DNA of 46,838 nucleotides from a virus. This document shows positions 1-7,557 of this stretch, piece after piece (the first letter of the stretch is position 1; each line of letters opens with the position of its first letter). The notes under the pieces are model-generated. The model was not told the DNA's origin. It searched no databases and saw nothing but the letters and a program-made list of their open reading frames with translations. The stretch covers positions 1 through 46,838 of IMG/VR virus record IMGVR_UViG_3300020162_000546; one strand, given 5' to 3'. A program made the translations under genes and the position numbers.

Positions 1-179
1 CATAGTCCCACATTGGCACCAATATCCAATGCCAAGTTACGATGCAGACAATGTTGTATACTGATTCTCCGTACTGGTTCTTGGTATACTGGTTGATTTC
101 CTTTGGCTACATTCTTATCCAACATCTTGGCAAAGTGAGTATCGCAGTCTGGGAACCAAAACCCATGAGATTGTTTCAT
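1..179 (-). CDS. FkbM-like SAM methyltransferase, N-terminal part (runs off window edge)
   Basis: The frame reads from an ATG at 179-177 leftwards to the window edge without a stop (about 59 codons visible). Near the edge it reads LALDIGANVG, the glycine-rich motif I (SAM-binding) of class I methyltransferases. The form DIGANxG is typical of the FkbM family, which methylates sugars or related small molecules. The ATG overlaps the stop of the upstream glycosyltransferase-like gene (ATGA), so the two are probably translationally coupled. The catalytic C-terminus lies outside the window, so substrate cannot be inferred. FkbM family is the best fit; another class I methyltransferase is possible. 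Confidence 0.62.
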   Translation of the reverse strand, partial: MKQSHGFWFPDCDTHFAKMLDKNVAKGNQPVYQEPVRRISIQHCLHRNLALDIGANVGL

Positions 180-1018
180 TTTAATGTATTCCAGTATTTG
201 CTTTTACGTGGTACTTTTAGGTCATCAAGATTACTATGCCCTGAATCTTTCCGTTTACCTTTGAGATGATCCAAATACTCGCCCCACTCACTGTTAATCA
301 ATGGGTGTCCTTCTCCCAAACTGTTTCCTTTGTTTGGTCTTAGATCTATCAGCATTTCACACCAATCATGTTGTTTCAATCCTGGTATACGGTTACGGAC
401 AGAATCAAAAACAAAACTGTCGTGCCACTCAGCTAACAAAAAGATACCATTTTCAGCATCATCATATACACGTTGAAATTCTCGTAGGAATTTGTTAGTA
501 TGTTCTGTATGTAACTTCATTGAGTATAATCCGCATTCAGAATATTTTCCTTTTCTACCAAGGAAACACAAATCCTTATCTGATAAGATCAACCCCTGTA
601 TCTGCTCTGTACTGATATTACTATGGCATATAGTGTCAGCATCCATCCATATTAACGTATCAGCATCGCAATGTGTGGCACAATGAAATATTGAATATAC
701 TTTGTGTGCAAAGCGGATAGCATGCCATTTAAATCCTTTACCAGCATCACGTCGCATAGATCTAACTGGATCAGCAGTTACATCTCCATTGGCTTTGGGA
801 ACATTGTGCCAACGTTGTTTAAAGGCCGCCAATTCCTGACTGGATTCTTCTAAGTTTCTTACTATTAGGTTGGGTGCTGATTCCTGTACTGAACAATTCT
901 CAGCATAAGCATAGAGTATAACATCTTTGGGCCAAGTTTCCAAAAAGGTAGCAATCATGCGCTTGGCGTAAGTATCGTATCCAGCTTGATTGAATGTAGT
1001 TACTACGGCGTAAGTCAT
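176..1018 (-). CDS. GT-A-like glycosyltransferase
   Basis: Protein of 280 residues. I chose the ATG at 1018 over an upstream one at 1087 because the sequence from here (MTYAVVTTFNQAGYDTYA) looks like the first beta strand of a GT-A nucleotide-sugar binding fold, and a late-promoter-like box lies just 5 bases upstream. Around residues 117-130 it reads DADTLIWMDADT, a repeated DxD arrangement typical of the metal/nucleotide-sugar site. A trailing H-D-W segment near the end fits an acceptor or metal ligand. It is followed by the FkbM-like gene with ATGA overlap and divergent from a second transferase, suggesting a glycan-building cluster. Acceptor (virion protein, DNA or host surface) is unknown. 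Confidence 0.6.
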   Translation of the reverse strand: MTYAVVTTFNQAGYDTYAKRMIATFLETWPKDVILYAYAENCSVQESAPNLIVRNLEESSQELAAFKQRWHNVPKANGDVTADPVRSMRRDAGKGFKWHAIRFAHKVYSIFHCATHCDADTLIWMDADTICHSNISTEQIQGLILSDKDLCFLGRKGKYSECGLYSMKLHTEHTNKFLREFQRVYDDAENGIFLLAEWHDSFVFDSVRNRIPGLKQHDWCEMLIDLRPNKGNSLGEGHPLINSEWGEYLDHLKGKRKDSGHSNLDDLKVPRKSKYWNTLK

Positions 1019-1023
1019 AAAGA

Positions 1024-1031
1024 TATTTATA
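1024..1031 (-). promoter_or_regulatory. T4-type late promoter box TATAAATA
   Basis: The minus strand reads TATAAATA here, an exact match to the T4 late promoter -10 element. It ends 5 bases before the ATG at 1018, and no ribosome binding site fits between. With the T4 start-site spacing the message would begin at or next to the ATG, i.e. be leaderless. Confidence 0.6.
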
Positions 1032-1045
1032 ATGATTTTAGTTGA

Positions 1046-1053
1046 CGTAAATA
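1046..1053 (+). promoter_or_regulatory. Late-promoter-like box CGTAAATA
   Basis: Plus-strand CGTAAATA shares the TAAATA core of T4 late promoters and lies 7 bases before the ATG at 1061. It sits back to back with the minus-strand box at 1024-1031, giving a compact 42-base divergent control region for two glycosyltransferase-like genes. Confidence 0.35.
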
Positions 1054-1060
1054 ATTGACT

Positions 1061-1912
1061 ATGCAGATTTCCTACTTTCCAGATCAAATTAGCCTTGCTG
1101 GCCGTCCAATTATGGAGAAGTTTATTGAAACGGTTAGAAAGACTGATGCCATAAAACTTAACGACATGAACTGTGATGCAGTAGTGATCTGGAGTGTATT
1201 ATGGCAAGGGCGAATGATTAAGAATCAACAAGTTTATAATCATTATCGCGATGCTGGTAAACCTGTTATTATTCTTGAGACCGGAAATTTAATAAGAGGT
1301 GAAACTTTTAAAGTATGTATTAACAATATAAATGGGTTGGGGCAACATGCGATACCTGACGAACTTGACTTAACTCGTATAAGCAAATTTACAGGTGTTA
1401 CCTCTCCAATTGTGCGTGGTGACAACATAATGATATGTACCCAACAGGACAAGAGCTTGTTGTGGAAGGGTCAAATACCTGCATTGCATTGGGTGGAAAA
1501 GACATTGGATACTGTTAGGAGATTTAGTCGCAAGCCGGTAATTGTTCGTGTACATCCAAAACATCGCGGTATGGATTTACATTACTTGACCCGCAAGTAC
1601 AAGAATGTAATTTTACAAACACCAGAAGTTACAAATGATGTTGCTGACTTTACAAAATCTTTAAAATCAGTCTGGTGTGTTGTCAATCACAATAGCGGGT
1701 GTGCGGTAGAGGCAGCCATGCATTCCATTCCAGTATTTTGCGATGGTAGCAGTTTGGCTGGCAAGTTATCAAATCTAAACCTTAAAGATATCGAATCAGC
1801 TGTCTGTAAAACCACCCAATCTTGGATGGACTTTGTTGTTCATACTGAATGGTTTGCGGATGAAATTGAGCAAGGTATTCCGTGGAAGATTTTACGGAAT
1901 AAACTTACTTAA
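1061..1912 (+). CDS. GT-B-like glycosyltransferase / capsule-synthesis-like protein
   Basis: Protein of 283 residues. A TTG two codons upstream is possible, but the ATG at 1061 gives the more natural start. Features suggest a GT-B Rossmann fold: an early beta-strand segment (DAVVIWSVLW), the turn ILETGNLIRG, a HPKHRG segment, and a C-terminal NHNSGCAVEAAMHSIPVFCD segment. The last has the serine/glycine then E-A-A pattern seen in the donor-nucleotide pocket of capsular polysaccharide synthesis enzymes and UDP-sugar epimerase-like proteins. It is one of few plus-strand genes and converges with the next gene (8-base overlap at 1905-1912). It probably acts with the divergent GT-A and FkbM genes on a glycan; the donor sugar is unknown. 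Confidence 0.5.
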   Translation: MQISYFPDQISLAGRPIMEKFIETVRKTDAIKLNDMNCDAVVIWSVLWQGRMIKNQQVYNHYRDAGKPVIILETGNLIRGETFKVCINNINGLGQHAIPDELDLTRISKFTGVTSPIVRGDNIMICTQQDKSLLWKGQIPALHWVEKTLDTVRRFSRKPVIVRVHPKHRGMDLHYLTRKYKNVILQTPEVTNDVADFTKSLKSVWCVVNHNSGCAVEAAMHSIPVFCDGSSLAGKLSNLNLKDIESAVCKTTQSWMDFVVHTEWFADEIEQGIPWKILRNKLT

Positions 1913-2696
1913 TTCCAAGACTTTTTCTGATTTTGGTAGCACTAATATCAGTTATCTTTTCATCAAACGTTTCTTCTCCGCTTGTATACCCAACACCACG
2001 ACCCCAACCAATGTGTACAATGTTCGGTACCACTTGTATATCGTATAATCCTTGATACAATGGATCTAAGTCTTGTTTAATAAAGCTCTTAACTTTGTTT
2101 ACTTCAAACGGATTGCTACCTTGCCATCCTTGTACATCACGTACTTGAATAATAACTTGACCGGTTCGCTTCAATAGGCGCTCAAATAATGCACGATGTC
2201 CATCGTGCCATGGTTGCCAGCGGCCCAACATCTGTACTGTTTCTTTTTTCCAATCAAACACAGGCCGACGTCGATTCTCGATCATGTGTTCAGAAATAAA
2301 GTCTGCCCACTTCTCTGCGTTTTGTTCGTTAATACGGAAGTCATATAACTCGGGCTCAACAAACATTGCATTCGTATCTGCATAACGGCCTTCACGGATA
2401 GTATCCATCCACACAGTCCAATCTGCTTTAAAGTTATTACGCATTTCTACCAACGGAGCAACAAAGTCACATAAGGCGTAGTCTGTTCCACAAGTCTCTG
2501 CTAAGTCATACATACGTTTACTTTGACGAATACGTCCTGCTTCGCTAAAGTCCCAATCGTTAAACTGTTTACGAACTTCGTCGGCATTAAACCATGTTAT
2601 AGTTTTGCCTGTTGTTTCAATTAACTTCTTTAATTCTGTTGCTAATGTTGTTTTACCTGCGCCAGGTAAGCCCATAATTAATATACGTTGTGTCAT
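1905..2696 (-). CDS. Adenylylsulfate-kinase-like / nucleotidylyltransferase (NMNAT-like) fusion
   Basis: Protein of 263 residues with two visible domains. Residues 1-140 form a P-loop kinase (GLPGAGKT at 9-16) with the N-A-D-E-V-R spacing and Y-A-L-C-D-F-V-A-P segment of adenylylsulfate kinases. Residues 150-263 form a cytidylyltransferase-fold domain with GRWQPWHDGH at 158-167, the HxGH nucleotide-binding motif, and SATKIR near 253, matching the ISxTxIR motif of NMN adenylyltransferases. Similar fusions are known in T4-like phages. The N-terminal domain may phosphorylate a small metabolite and the C-terminal one transfer a nucleotidyl group, for example in NAD salvage or activation of a modification precursor. 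Its ATG overlaps the stop of the carbamoyltransferase gene, implying coupled expression. Confidence 0.75.
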   Translation of the reverse strand: MTQRILIMGLPGAGKTTLATELKKLIETTGKTITWFNADEVRKQFNDWDFSEAGRIRQSKRMYDLAETCGTDYALCDFVAPLVEMRNNFKADWTVWMDTIREGRYADTNAMFVEPELYDFRINEQNAEKWADFISEHMIENRRRPVFDWKKETVQMLGRWQPWHDGHRALFERLLKRTGQVIIQVRDVQGWQGSNPFEVNKVKSFIKQDLDPLYQGLYDIQVVPNIVHIGWGRGVGYTSGEETFDEKITDISATKIRKSLGIK

Positions 2697-4174
2697 GATA
2701 GTACCTTTATATTATATTGCTGTTCGAACCGATCTGCGTCATTGCGGTCATTTACCATGGGTTCGCCACGGATGTTAAGACTTGTGTTGAGTAACATAGG
2801 ACATCCTGTTACAACAAACCATTTTTCCAAAAGTCGTCGAATTCCTGAATCATCACGGGGAACAGTCTGTATACGGCTCGTGCCGTCAACATGACAAATA
2901 GCAGGATAAAGATCAGGATACTTACACTTACCGACAATTTGCATATAACGGCTGTCACAAAACCCACTAGGGATATCAAAATAATCTTGAACATGCTCTT
3001 CCAAAATAACCGGTGCAAACGGTCTGAATTTCTGTCTTTGTTTAATCTCATTTACTCGATCCTTAATATCTTTGCCGCGTGGGTCTGCCAATAAACTACG
3101 ATTGCCCAATGCCCTTGGTCCAAATTCTGCTCTGCCTGATGCTACTCCCACAATTCCCACACTGAGCAGAGCGTCCAGTAAGCTATTGACAGGATAACTG
3201 CCAGGAATATTATGGCCAAGAAAAGCATTAACCCAGTTAAGACGACCACCATAGGCAAGAGCACCGGCGCCAAGACTACTACCAGCATCGCCAGGACAAG
3301 GCATAATCCAAATGTTTTCAAAATATTCTCCCAATTTTCTGTTAGCTAAACAATTTAATGCCACACCACCCATATAAACTAAGTTATTGCTCCAGTTAAA
3401 CTGTCTTGCCCGCGCCATGACACTGCCAATTAATTCTTCCACTAAATCTTGTGCCCCTCTTGCTAAATCTTCGTTAGAAGCATCAGGCAAATATAACGGG
3501 TCAACGCCTATATGTAAATTTTCCTTAAATCTAATATCCCAACTATTACGAATAAAATCTTGCTTAAACTGCTTGGCTAGTCCTGGTTTCCCATACGCAC
3601 TCATTCCCATCAAGATGTATTCTTCATCTAATGGTTGTAAGGCTGCGCGGCCAGTAATTGCACTATAAAATAACCCAATGGAGTGCGGATAAACCTGTCT
3701 CCATAATCTTTTATACTTTGCCACGCCCTTTGGATCATACGTTGCACCCCATATACTTATAGTATCCCACTCCCCAATAGCATCTATTACTACTACAGTG
3801 GCACGATCAAATGGACTTGTTTGAAACCCGGCCGCGGCATGACTTAAGTGATGATTAAAAGAATATACACGTTCTGGATCTACCCATCCGCCTAGTTGTT
3901 TGTTTAATATTTGATGTACCGTGAGTTTATCCCACTCAACACCTTCACCGCTATATAATCTACGTAATTGTTTGGCCCATGGCCTTTCATAGTAAGCAAC
4001 AATGTCTGGACCATACGGTAAAATATCATCAAGCAATCCCTGGCAGAAGTTGTGGTCATTCTTACGTTTGCTGTAGCGTTCACTATGCCCAGCAAATAAT
4101 ATATCACCACGGGTACTGATTACTGTTGCGGCCGCATCATGGAAACCTGCACTAATACCAAGAATATTTGACAT
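2693..4174 (-). CDS. Carbamoyltransferase (NodU/CmcH/TobZ type)
   Basis: Protein of 493 residues. The N-terminal Kae1-like domain has LGISAGFHDAAA at 4-15 and NHHLSHAA at 107-114, the histidine-rich metal-binding signature of NodU/CmcH carbamoyltransferases. The family makes carbamoyl-adenylate from carbamoyl phosphate and ATP and transfers the carbamoyl group to a hydroxyl. A second-half segment ASGRAEFGPRALGNRSLLADPR is the conserved YrdC-like/C-terminal signature. Family members are usually around 550-600 residues, so this is a compact version. In phages such genes are associated with modification of DNA bases or surface glycans. The transferase cluster next to it makes a sugar or base target plausible, but no acceptor is identified. 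Confidence 0.88.
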   Translation of the reverse strand: MSNILGISAGFHDAAATVISTRGDILFAGHSERYSKRKNDHNFCQGLLDDILPYGPDIVAYYERPWAKQLRRLYSGEGVEWDKLTVHQILNKQLGGWVDPERVYSFNHHLSHAAAGFQTSPFDRATVVVIDAIGEWDTISIWGATYDPKGVAKYKRLWRQVYPHSIGLFYSAITGRAALQPLDEEYILMGMSAYGKPGLAKQFKQDFIRNSWDIRFKENLHIGVDPLYLPDASNEDLARGAQDLVEELIGSVMARARQFNWSNNLVYMGGVALNCLANRKLGEYFENIWIMPCPGDAGSSLGAGALAYGGRLNWVNAFLGHNIPGSYPVNSLLDALLSVGIVGVASGRAEFGPRALGNRSLLADPRGKDIKDRVNEIKQRQKFRPFAPVILEEHVQDYFDIPSGFCDSRYMQIVGKCKYPDLYPAICHVDGTSRIQTVPRDDSGIRRLLEKWFVVTGCPMLLNTSLNIRGEPMVNDRNDADRFEQQYNIKVLS

Positions 4175-4175
4175 A

Positions 4176-4454
4176 TCAATGTTCGCCCTTGAGCAGGTTT
4201 ACATACGCATTGTGTTGATACTGACAAACTAATTCACACAATTTCTTATAGTTTTGCTCAGCCACTTCTTCATTAGTGGACATCAAACTAAGTTTAAGAT
4301 CTTTAATAACAAGTTCAATCTCTTGTTCTATTATAAACAGATCAACACCAACCGCTACTTTGGTAGGGTTGCCATCATTAAGCATACGATGATCAATATT
4401 GCGCCACTGTCGCCATTCCAATAGTGTATGTTCAATGTCTGCGTATGATATCAC
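4176..4454 (-). CDS. Hypothetical protein, small and helical
   Basis: Protein of 92 residues with no motif I recognise. It appears almost entirely alpha-helical, with alternating charged and hydrophobic residues (for example EQEIELVIKDLKLSL), no cysteines except one near the C-terminus and no signal or membrane segment. Its start overlaps the stop of the 150-residue gene upstream (4451-4454), and it ends one base before the carbamoyltransferase ATG, so it sits in a tightly coupled operon. Partnership with the upstream putative recombination mediator is possible but unproven. Confidence 0.7.
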   Translation of the reverse strand: MISYADIEHTLLEWRQWRNIDHRMLNDGNPTKVAVGVDLFIIEQEIELVIKDLKLSLMSTNEEVAEQNYKKLCELVCQYQHNAYVNLLKGEH

Positions 4455-4903
4455 AGAGAGAAATCCTCCATACCAGCAGTTTTTAGTTTAACCAAATGAC
4501 CCAACATAAAGTTTTTAGATTCCAATGCCTTCATTACTCCCAACCAACGATTACGTAGTAATGCTACTTCGTTAATCAGTGTTTCATAGTCAATGACTTC
4601 ATCTTCTCCATCAACATATTTTTCAGCATCTCTGGCAGTAAGGGCACGATTGTAATTCTCAAGATATTTTTGGAAATATCCTTTGCGTAGTTTACGTAGT
4701 TGAATGTTCATATAGTTTAATACCGCTTCAATTTCTTGTAGTTGATTAAATCTACGTTCAGTAACACCAGGTAGATCTCTAATGTTACGTTCAACCACAC
4801 CATTTATACTAATCTCACGTTTGGCTTCGTCTAGCTCAGCCATGTAAAAATTAATAAATTCTGGTAATTCACCAAGATCTTGGGTTACTTTGTTATACCA
4901 CAT
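4451..4903 (-). CDS. Putative UvsY-like recombination mediator / conserved phage protein
   Basis: Protein of 150 residues, all helical, with a basic central helix (LRKLRKGYFQKYLENYNRAL) and an ending LESKNFMLGHLVKLKTAGMEDFSL-like tail. Length, helical layout and the C-terminal pattern (long helix, then a short helix containing I/L-K and an A-G/F-E end) resemble the UvsY recombination mediators of T4-like phages, which load UvsX onto gp32-coated single-stranded DNA. It lies in the same transcription block as uvsX and gene 32, which supports the idea. Primary sequence identity to T4 UvsY is not evident to me, so the assignment is tentative. Confidence 0.4.
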   Translation of the reverse strand: MWYNKVTQDLGELPEFINFYMAELDEAKREISINGVVERNIRDLPGVTERRFNQLQEIEAVLNYMNIQLRKLRKGYFQKYLENYNRALTARDAEKYVDGEDEVIDYETLINEVALLRNRWLGVMKALESKNFMLGHLVKLKTAGMEDFSL

Positions 4904-6165
4904 AATTCCTCATATTTGATTAGCCATGGAAACACTTGTCGCCAGTTTGTATTTCTGCGTCTATCTAACTCAGTTAGATGTGTAATCAATTGTACTATCT
5001 TTTCTGTATTTTCGCAAGTACTTTGTAATTGAGACCAAATACCATTGAGATAATTAAATGCCGTAATTTCCTGTGGATTAGTTTGTTGCATTAGAGATAA
5101 TGCCAATTCAAAATCAGTCCGCCAAACTTCTCCACCAAAAATTTCAGGATTATGATACGAGGGGTTAAACACTGTTTGAAAATAATGATGAATTGACCTA
5201 ACTGTTCTCCATTCATTTATCTTTTTTATAAGATCAGGAAAGGTACGAATAGTCAGCGGAGTTAATGTACTATTAATGTTAAGATATACCCATTTTTCAT
5301 CAAGCAATGTTTGCATATTTTTTTCAATAGTATCTAATTTAATTCCTGATCTAGCATATTCCTGTTCATCTCCCCAACAATCCAAACTTACAGTAATGTC
5401 AAATCGCTTAATACATCGTTGAATTATCATTTGTTTCACCTGTTGCAAAAATAACTGAAATTTGGCAGGTGCAAGCATTAGGTTGGTTACTAGATTTAAT
5501 TCTAATTCTCTGTTGGGATGAGTTTTAAAGAAATCCACACATCTATAAAATTCTTTCTGATATAAAGGTTCACCACCCAATATATGTAATCTTCGTAATT
5601 CATTTGAGTTATTTTCAAGCCACGTAAACAACTTTTCAATATATTGTTGATTTAAATTACGATCAATTGTTTTGATAGGTATAGTTACGCCATTTTTATT
5701 AAAATTACCAAATTTGTTATTCTCACGTTCAATTTGAGAACTATTACTAGCATTACAATAAGTGCAGGATAAATTGCATGTATTATTAATAAAAACTTCA
5801 AGTATTTTTGGAGTTACAATCACTGCATTGGGAGTTACTTCCAATTCTTTGGGAGATAAATTTGGTATTGTTAAATGGTGCTGTCTGTCGCTATGTCCAC
5901 CACTTTTTTCAATTTTTTCGCAGTATCTACATCCCTCATCATCATGCATATACTCCAATGGTTGTGGCCATTCTCCACGTAACATACTTTCCCGTTGTCG
6001 TATCTTCTCTTCTGTGTTATGAAATTTGTCAAAATTATCAATTGGGATAGGATGTCTACCCACACGATGACAAGATGCTGTAGTACCATCATTAAGAAAT
6101 ACAGTACTCCAGGTCCATTTAAGTTGACATGCAGTATCGGTTTTTATTGGGAAGTATTTGTTCAC
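4885..6165 (-). CDS. Radical SAM protein with N-terminal cysteine region
   Basis: Protein of 426 residues. The radical SAM cluster motif CNLSCTYC is at 130-137 (C130, C134, C137 bind the 4Fe-4S cluster), followed by LGGEPLYQKEF around 195, the GGE motif that positions SAM. Before it, residues 1-100 contain C13, C32, C79 and C82 in a W-T-W-S...G-x-x-A-S-C-H and C-R-Y-C arrangement, like half of a SPASM/twitch auxiliary cluster domain, which normally follows the radical SAM domain. It overlaps the next radical SAM gene by ATGA at 6162-6165, so the two are probably made as a pair. Substrate is unknown. Peptide, nucleotide or cofactor modification are all possible. Confidence 0.85.
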   Translation of the reverse strand: MNKYFPIKTDTACQLKWTWSTVFLNDGTTASCHRVGRHPIPIDNFDKFHNTEEKIRQRESMLRGEWPQPLEYMHDDEGCRYCEKIEKSGGHSDRQHHLTIPNLSPKELEVTPNAVIVTPKILEVFINNTCNLSCTYCNASNSSQIERENNKFGNFNKNGVTIPIKTIDRNLNQQYIEKLFTWLENNSNELRRLHILGGEPLYQKEFYRCVDFFKTHPNRELELNLVTNLMLAPAKFQLFLQQVKQMIIQRCIKRFDITVSLDCWGDEQEYARSGIKLDTIEKNMQTLLDEKWVYLNINSTLTPLTIRTFPDLIKKINEWRTVRSIHHYFQTVFNPSYHNPEIFGGEVWRTDFELALSLMQQTNPQEITAFNYLNGIWSQLQSTCENTEKIVQLITHLTELDRRRNTNWRQVFPWLIKYEELCGITK

Positions 6166-7358
6166 TTCGTTGCCCAGTTAATTAGCGATTGAGGAAACAT
6201 AGTTAGTTCTAAAGAACGTCGTTGAGCAAATGTTGTTAAATAATTCTTAAAATTTAATCTTTGTTTTACAGATGGGATATTTGGCATAGCAGTAGTTATC
6301 ATACTTTGTACTGGTGATGGAAATTTATCCAATAAGTTAAGTATTCTTTCTTTAGATTCATCATCCAATACATGGATTGATAAAAACTCCGGATCGGTAC
6401 ACGGTGAATATACAACGGGAGTATCGCTAGCCCAATTAATAAAGTCAGGAAGCCCGCTTAATGTAAGATTGCTTATGGTAGCATAAAATGAATATGTTAC
6501 TTGTTGCTCTGTTAATACTGCAATATTACGCTGTAATCTGTCCCAGGTGTTTCCATATCTTACAAATTCATAAAGTTTATCTGTACTCTCTGCACTAATA
6601 CATACATTAACTTGGCGTGGTAATAAAGACAATTCTCTCGCAAACCGGGTAGTGTCAACTCCTAGCCCTGACCAAATATTAACTTTAATATGTGATGGGA
6701 TCGCTCTTACTAGATTTCTCAGTCCCAAGTAAAGAAAAGGTTCTCCACCAGTTATAGTTATTTCTTCCAAATTAGAACTAGCCGCAAGTCTATTGATCTC
6801 AGCAAATAGTAATTGAGTATTGTCTGAATTGCTAATATCTTTCTGACTAAGTTTTAACAACACTCGATCAGTATTATTTAAATCAAATCGATCATCTTGG
6901 GTATCCACTCCCACATAAGATCCGTGAGTTAGAATATCTTGCGTCCAAGCACTGCTATATTGTTTGCAACAATATACACAAGTCATATTACAATCATTAC
7001 CAATGATAATGTGCAATATACGAGGCGATGCATTAATGTCAGTGTGTGTACGTAGTTGGCTTTCTGAACTTAGCCTACGACTTGTCAATCCTTGTTGTTC
7101 GGCATTCCAGCATGTAGCTGAGCAACTATCCACTTTGACATCTGACAACATTAACTTACGCTCATGTTGCAGTTCTGGTGTATTAAATAGTTTGCCTGGA
7201 TTCTCACGCAACCATGATAAATTAATTTTAGCTGGAGTTGCCGCACAACAACTTAGAGTTTGAATTTTACTAATATCAACAGTCAACCACCAAAATTTCT
7301 GACTACAGTAAAAGTTGGTGGGAGACTGTATATTATTCGTCTTCTTCGTCGTCTGCAT
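6162..7358 (-). CDS. Second radical SAM protein with N-terminal cysteine region
   Basis: Protein of 398 residues. I chose the ATG at 7358, which has a purine-rich GAGGACGAGG just upstream. The frame is open to 7439, but that would overlap the preceding gene by over 100 bases. The motif CNMTCVYC gives the three cluster cysteines, followed by ITGGEPFLYL, the SAM-binding GGE motif. The region before the motif has a W-W-L-T-V-D segment, a CC pair and C-S-A-T-C, again resembling a twitch-type auxiliary cluster site placed ahead of the barrel. It is similar in plan to its downstream partner although the sequences are diverged. The pair sits between uvsX and the putative UvsY-like gene, an odd setting for such chemistry. 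Confidence 0.82.
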   Translation of the reverse strand: MQTTKKTNNIQSPTNFYCSQKFWWLTVDISKIQTLSCCAATPAKINLSWLRENPGKLFNTPELQHERKLMLSDVKVDSCSATCWNAEQQGLTSRRLSSESQLRTHTDINASPRILHIIIGNDCNMTCVYCCKQYSSAWTQDILTHGSYVGVDTQDDRFDLNNTDRVLLKLSQKDISNSDNTQLLFAEINRLAASSNLEEITITGGEPFLYLGLRNLVRAIPSHIKVNIWSGLGVDTTRFARELSLLPRQVNVCISAESTDKLYEFVRYGNTWDRLQRNIAVLTEQQVTYSFYATISNLTLSGLPDFINWASDTPVVYSPCTDPEFLSIHVLDDESKERILNLLDKFPSPVQSMITTAMPNIPSVKQRLNFKNYLTTFAQRRSLELTMFPQSLINWATK

Positions 7359-7557
7359 CCTCGTCCTCAGGAGCATATTCCCGTAACGATCGTTTAAGTG
7401 CTGGATCACTCCCACCAAATTCTTGTAATTCTGAATCACCCAGCATATCTACCAATACACTAATTAAACTATCGGCAGCTTCTTGACGATCTTTTTGTGG
7501 TACGTGTTGAATTAAGATTGCGTATGTCTCGCTTAATACTTCTACATCTATACTCAT
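7333..7557 (-). CDS. Small acidic-tailed protein next to uvsX
   Basis: Protein of 74 residues. The first 50 residues look helical (LSETYAILIQHVPQKDRQEAADSLISVLVDML). The last 14 are almost all Asp/Glu. The ATG overlaps the uvsX stop (ATGA at 7554-7557), so it is coupled to uvsX. An acidic tail next to DNA-binding recombination proteins may serve as a protein-protein contact or DNA mimic; this is inference only. It overlaps the radical SAM start by 26 bases at its 3' end. Confidence 0.65.
   Translation of the reverse strand: MSIDVEVLSETYAILIQHVPQKDRQEAADSLISVLVDMLGDSELQEFGGSDPALKRSLREYAPEDEDADDEEDE

Noticed and set aside
1055-1060. TTG start two codons before the ATG of the plus-strand glycosyltransferase
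   Set aside because: No ribosome binding site fits it and it would abut the CGTAAATA box; ATG 1061 is preferred.
7359-7439. Longer N-terminus for the second radical SAM protein
   Set aside because: It would overlap the acidic-tail gene by over 100 bases; the ATG at 7358 has a purine-rich site just upstream.
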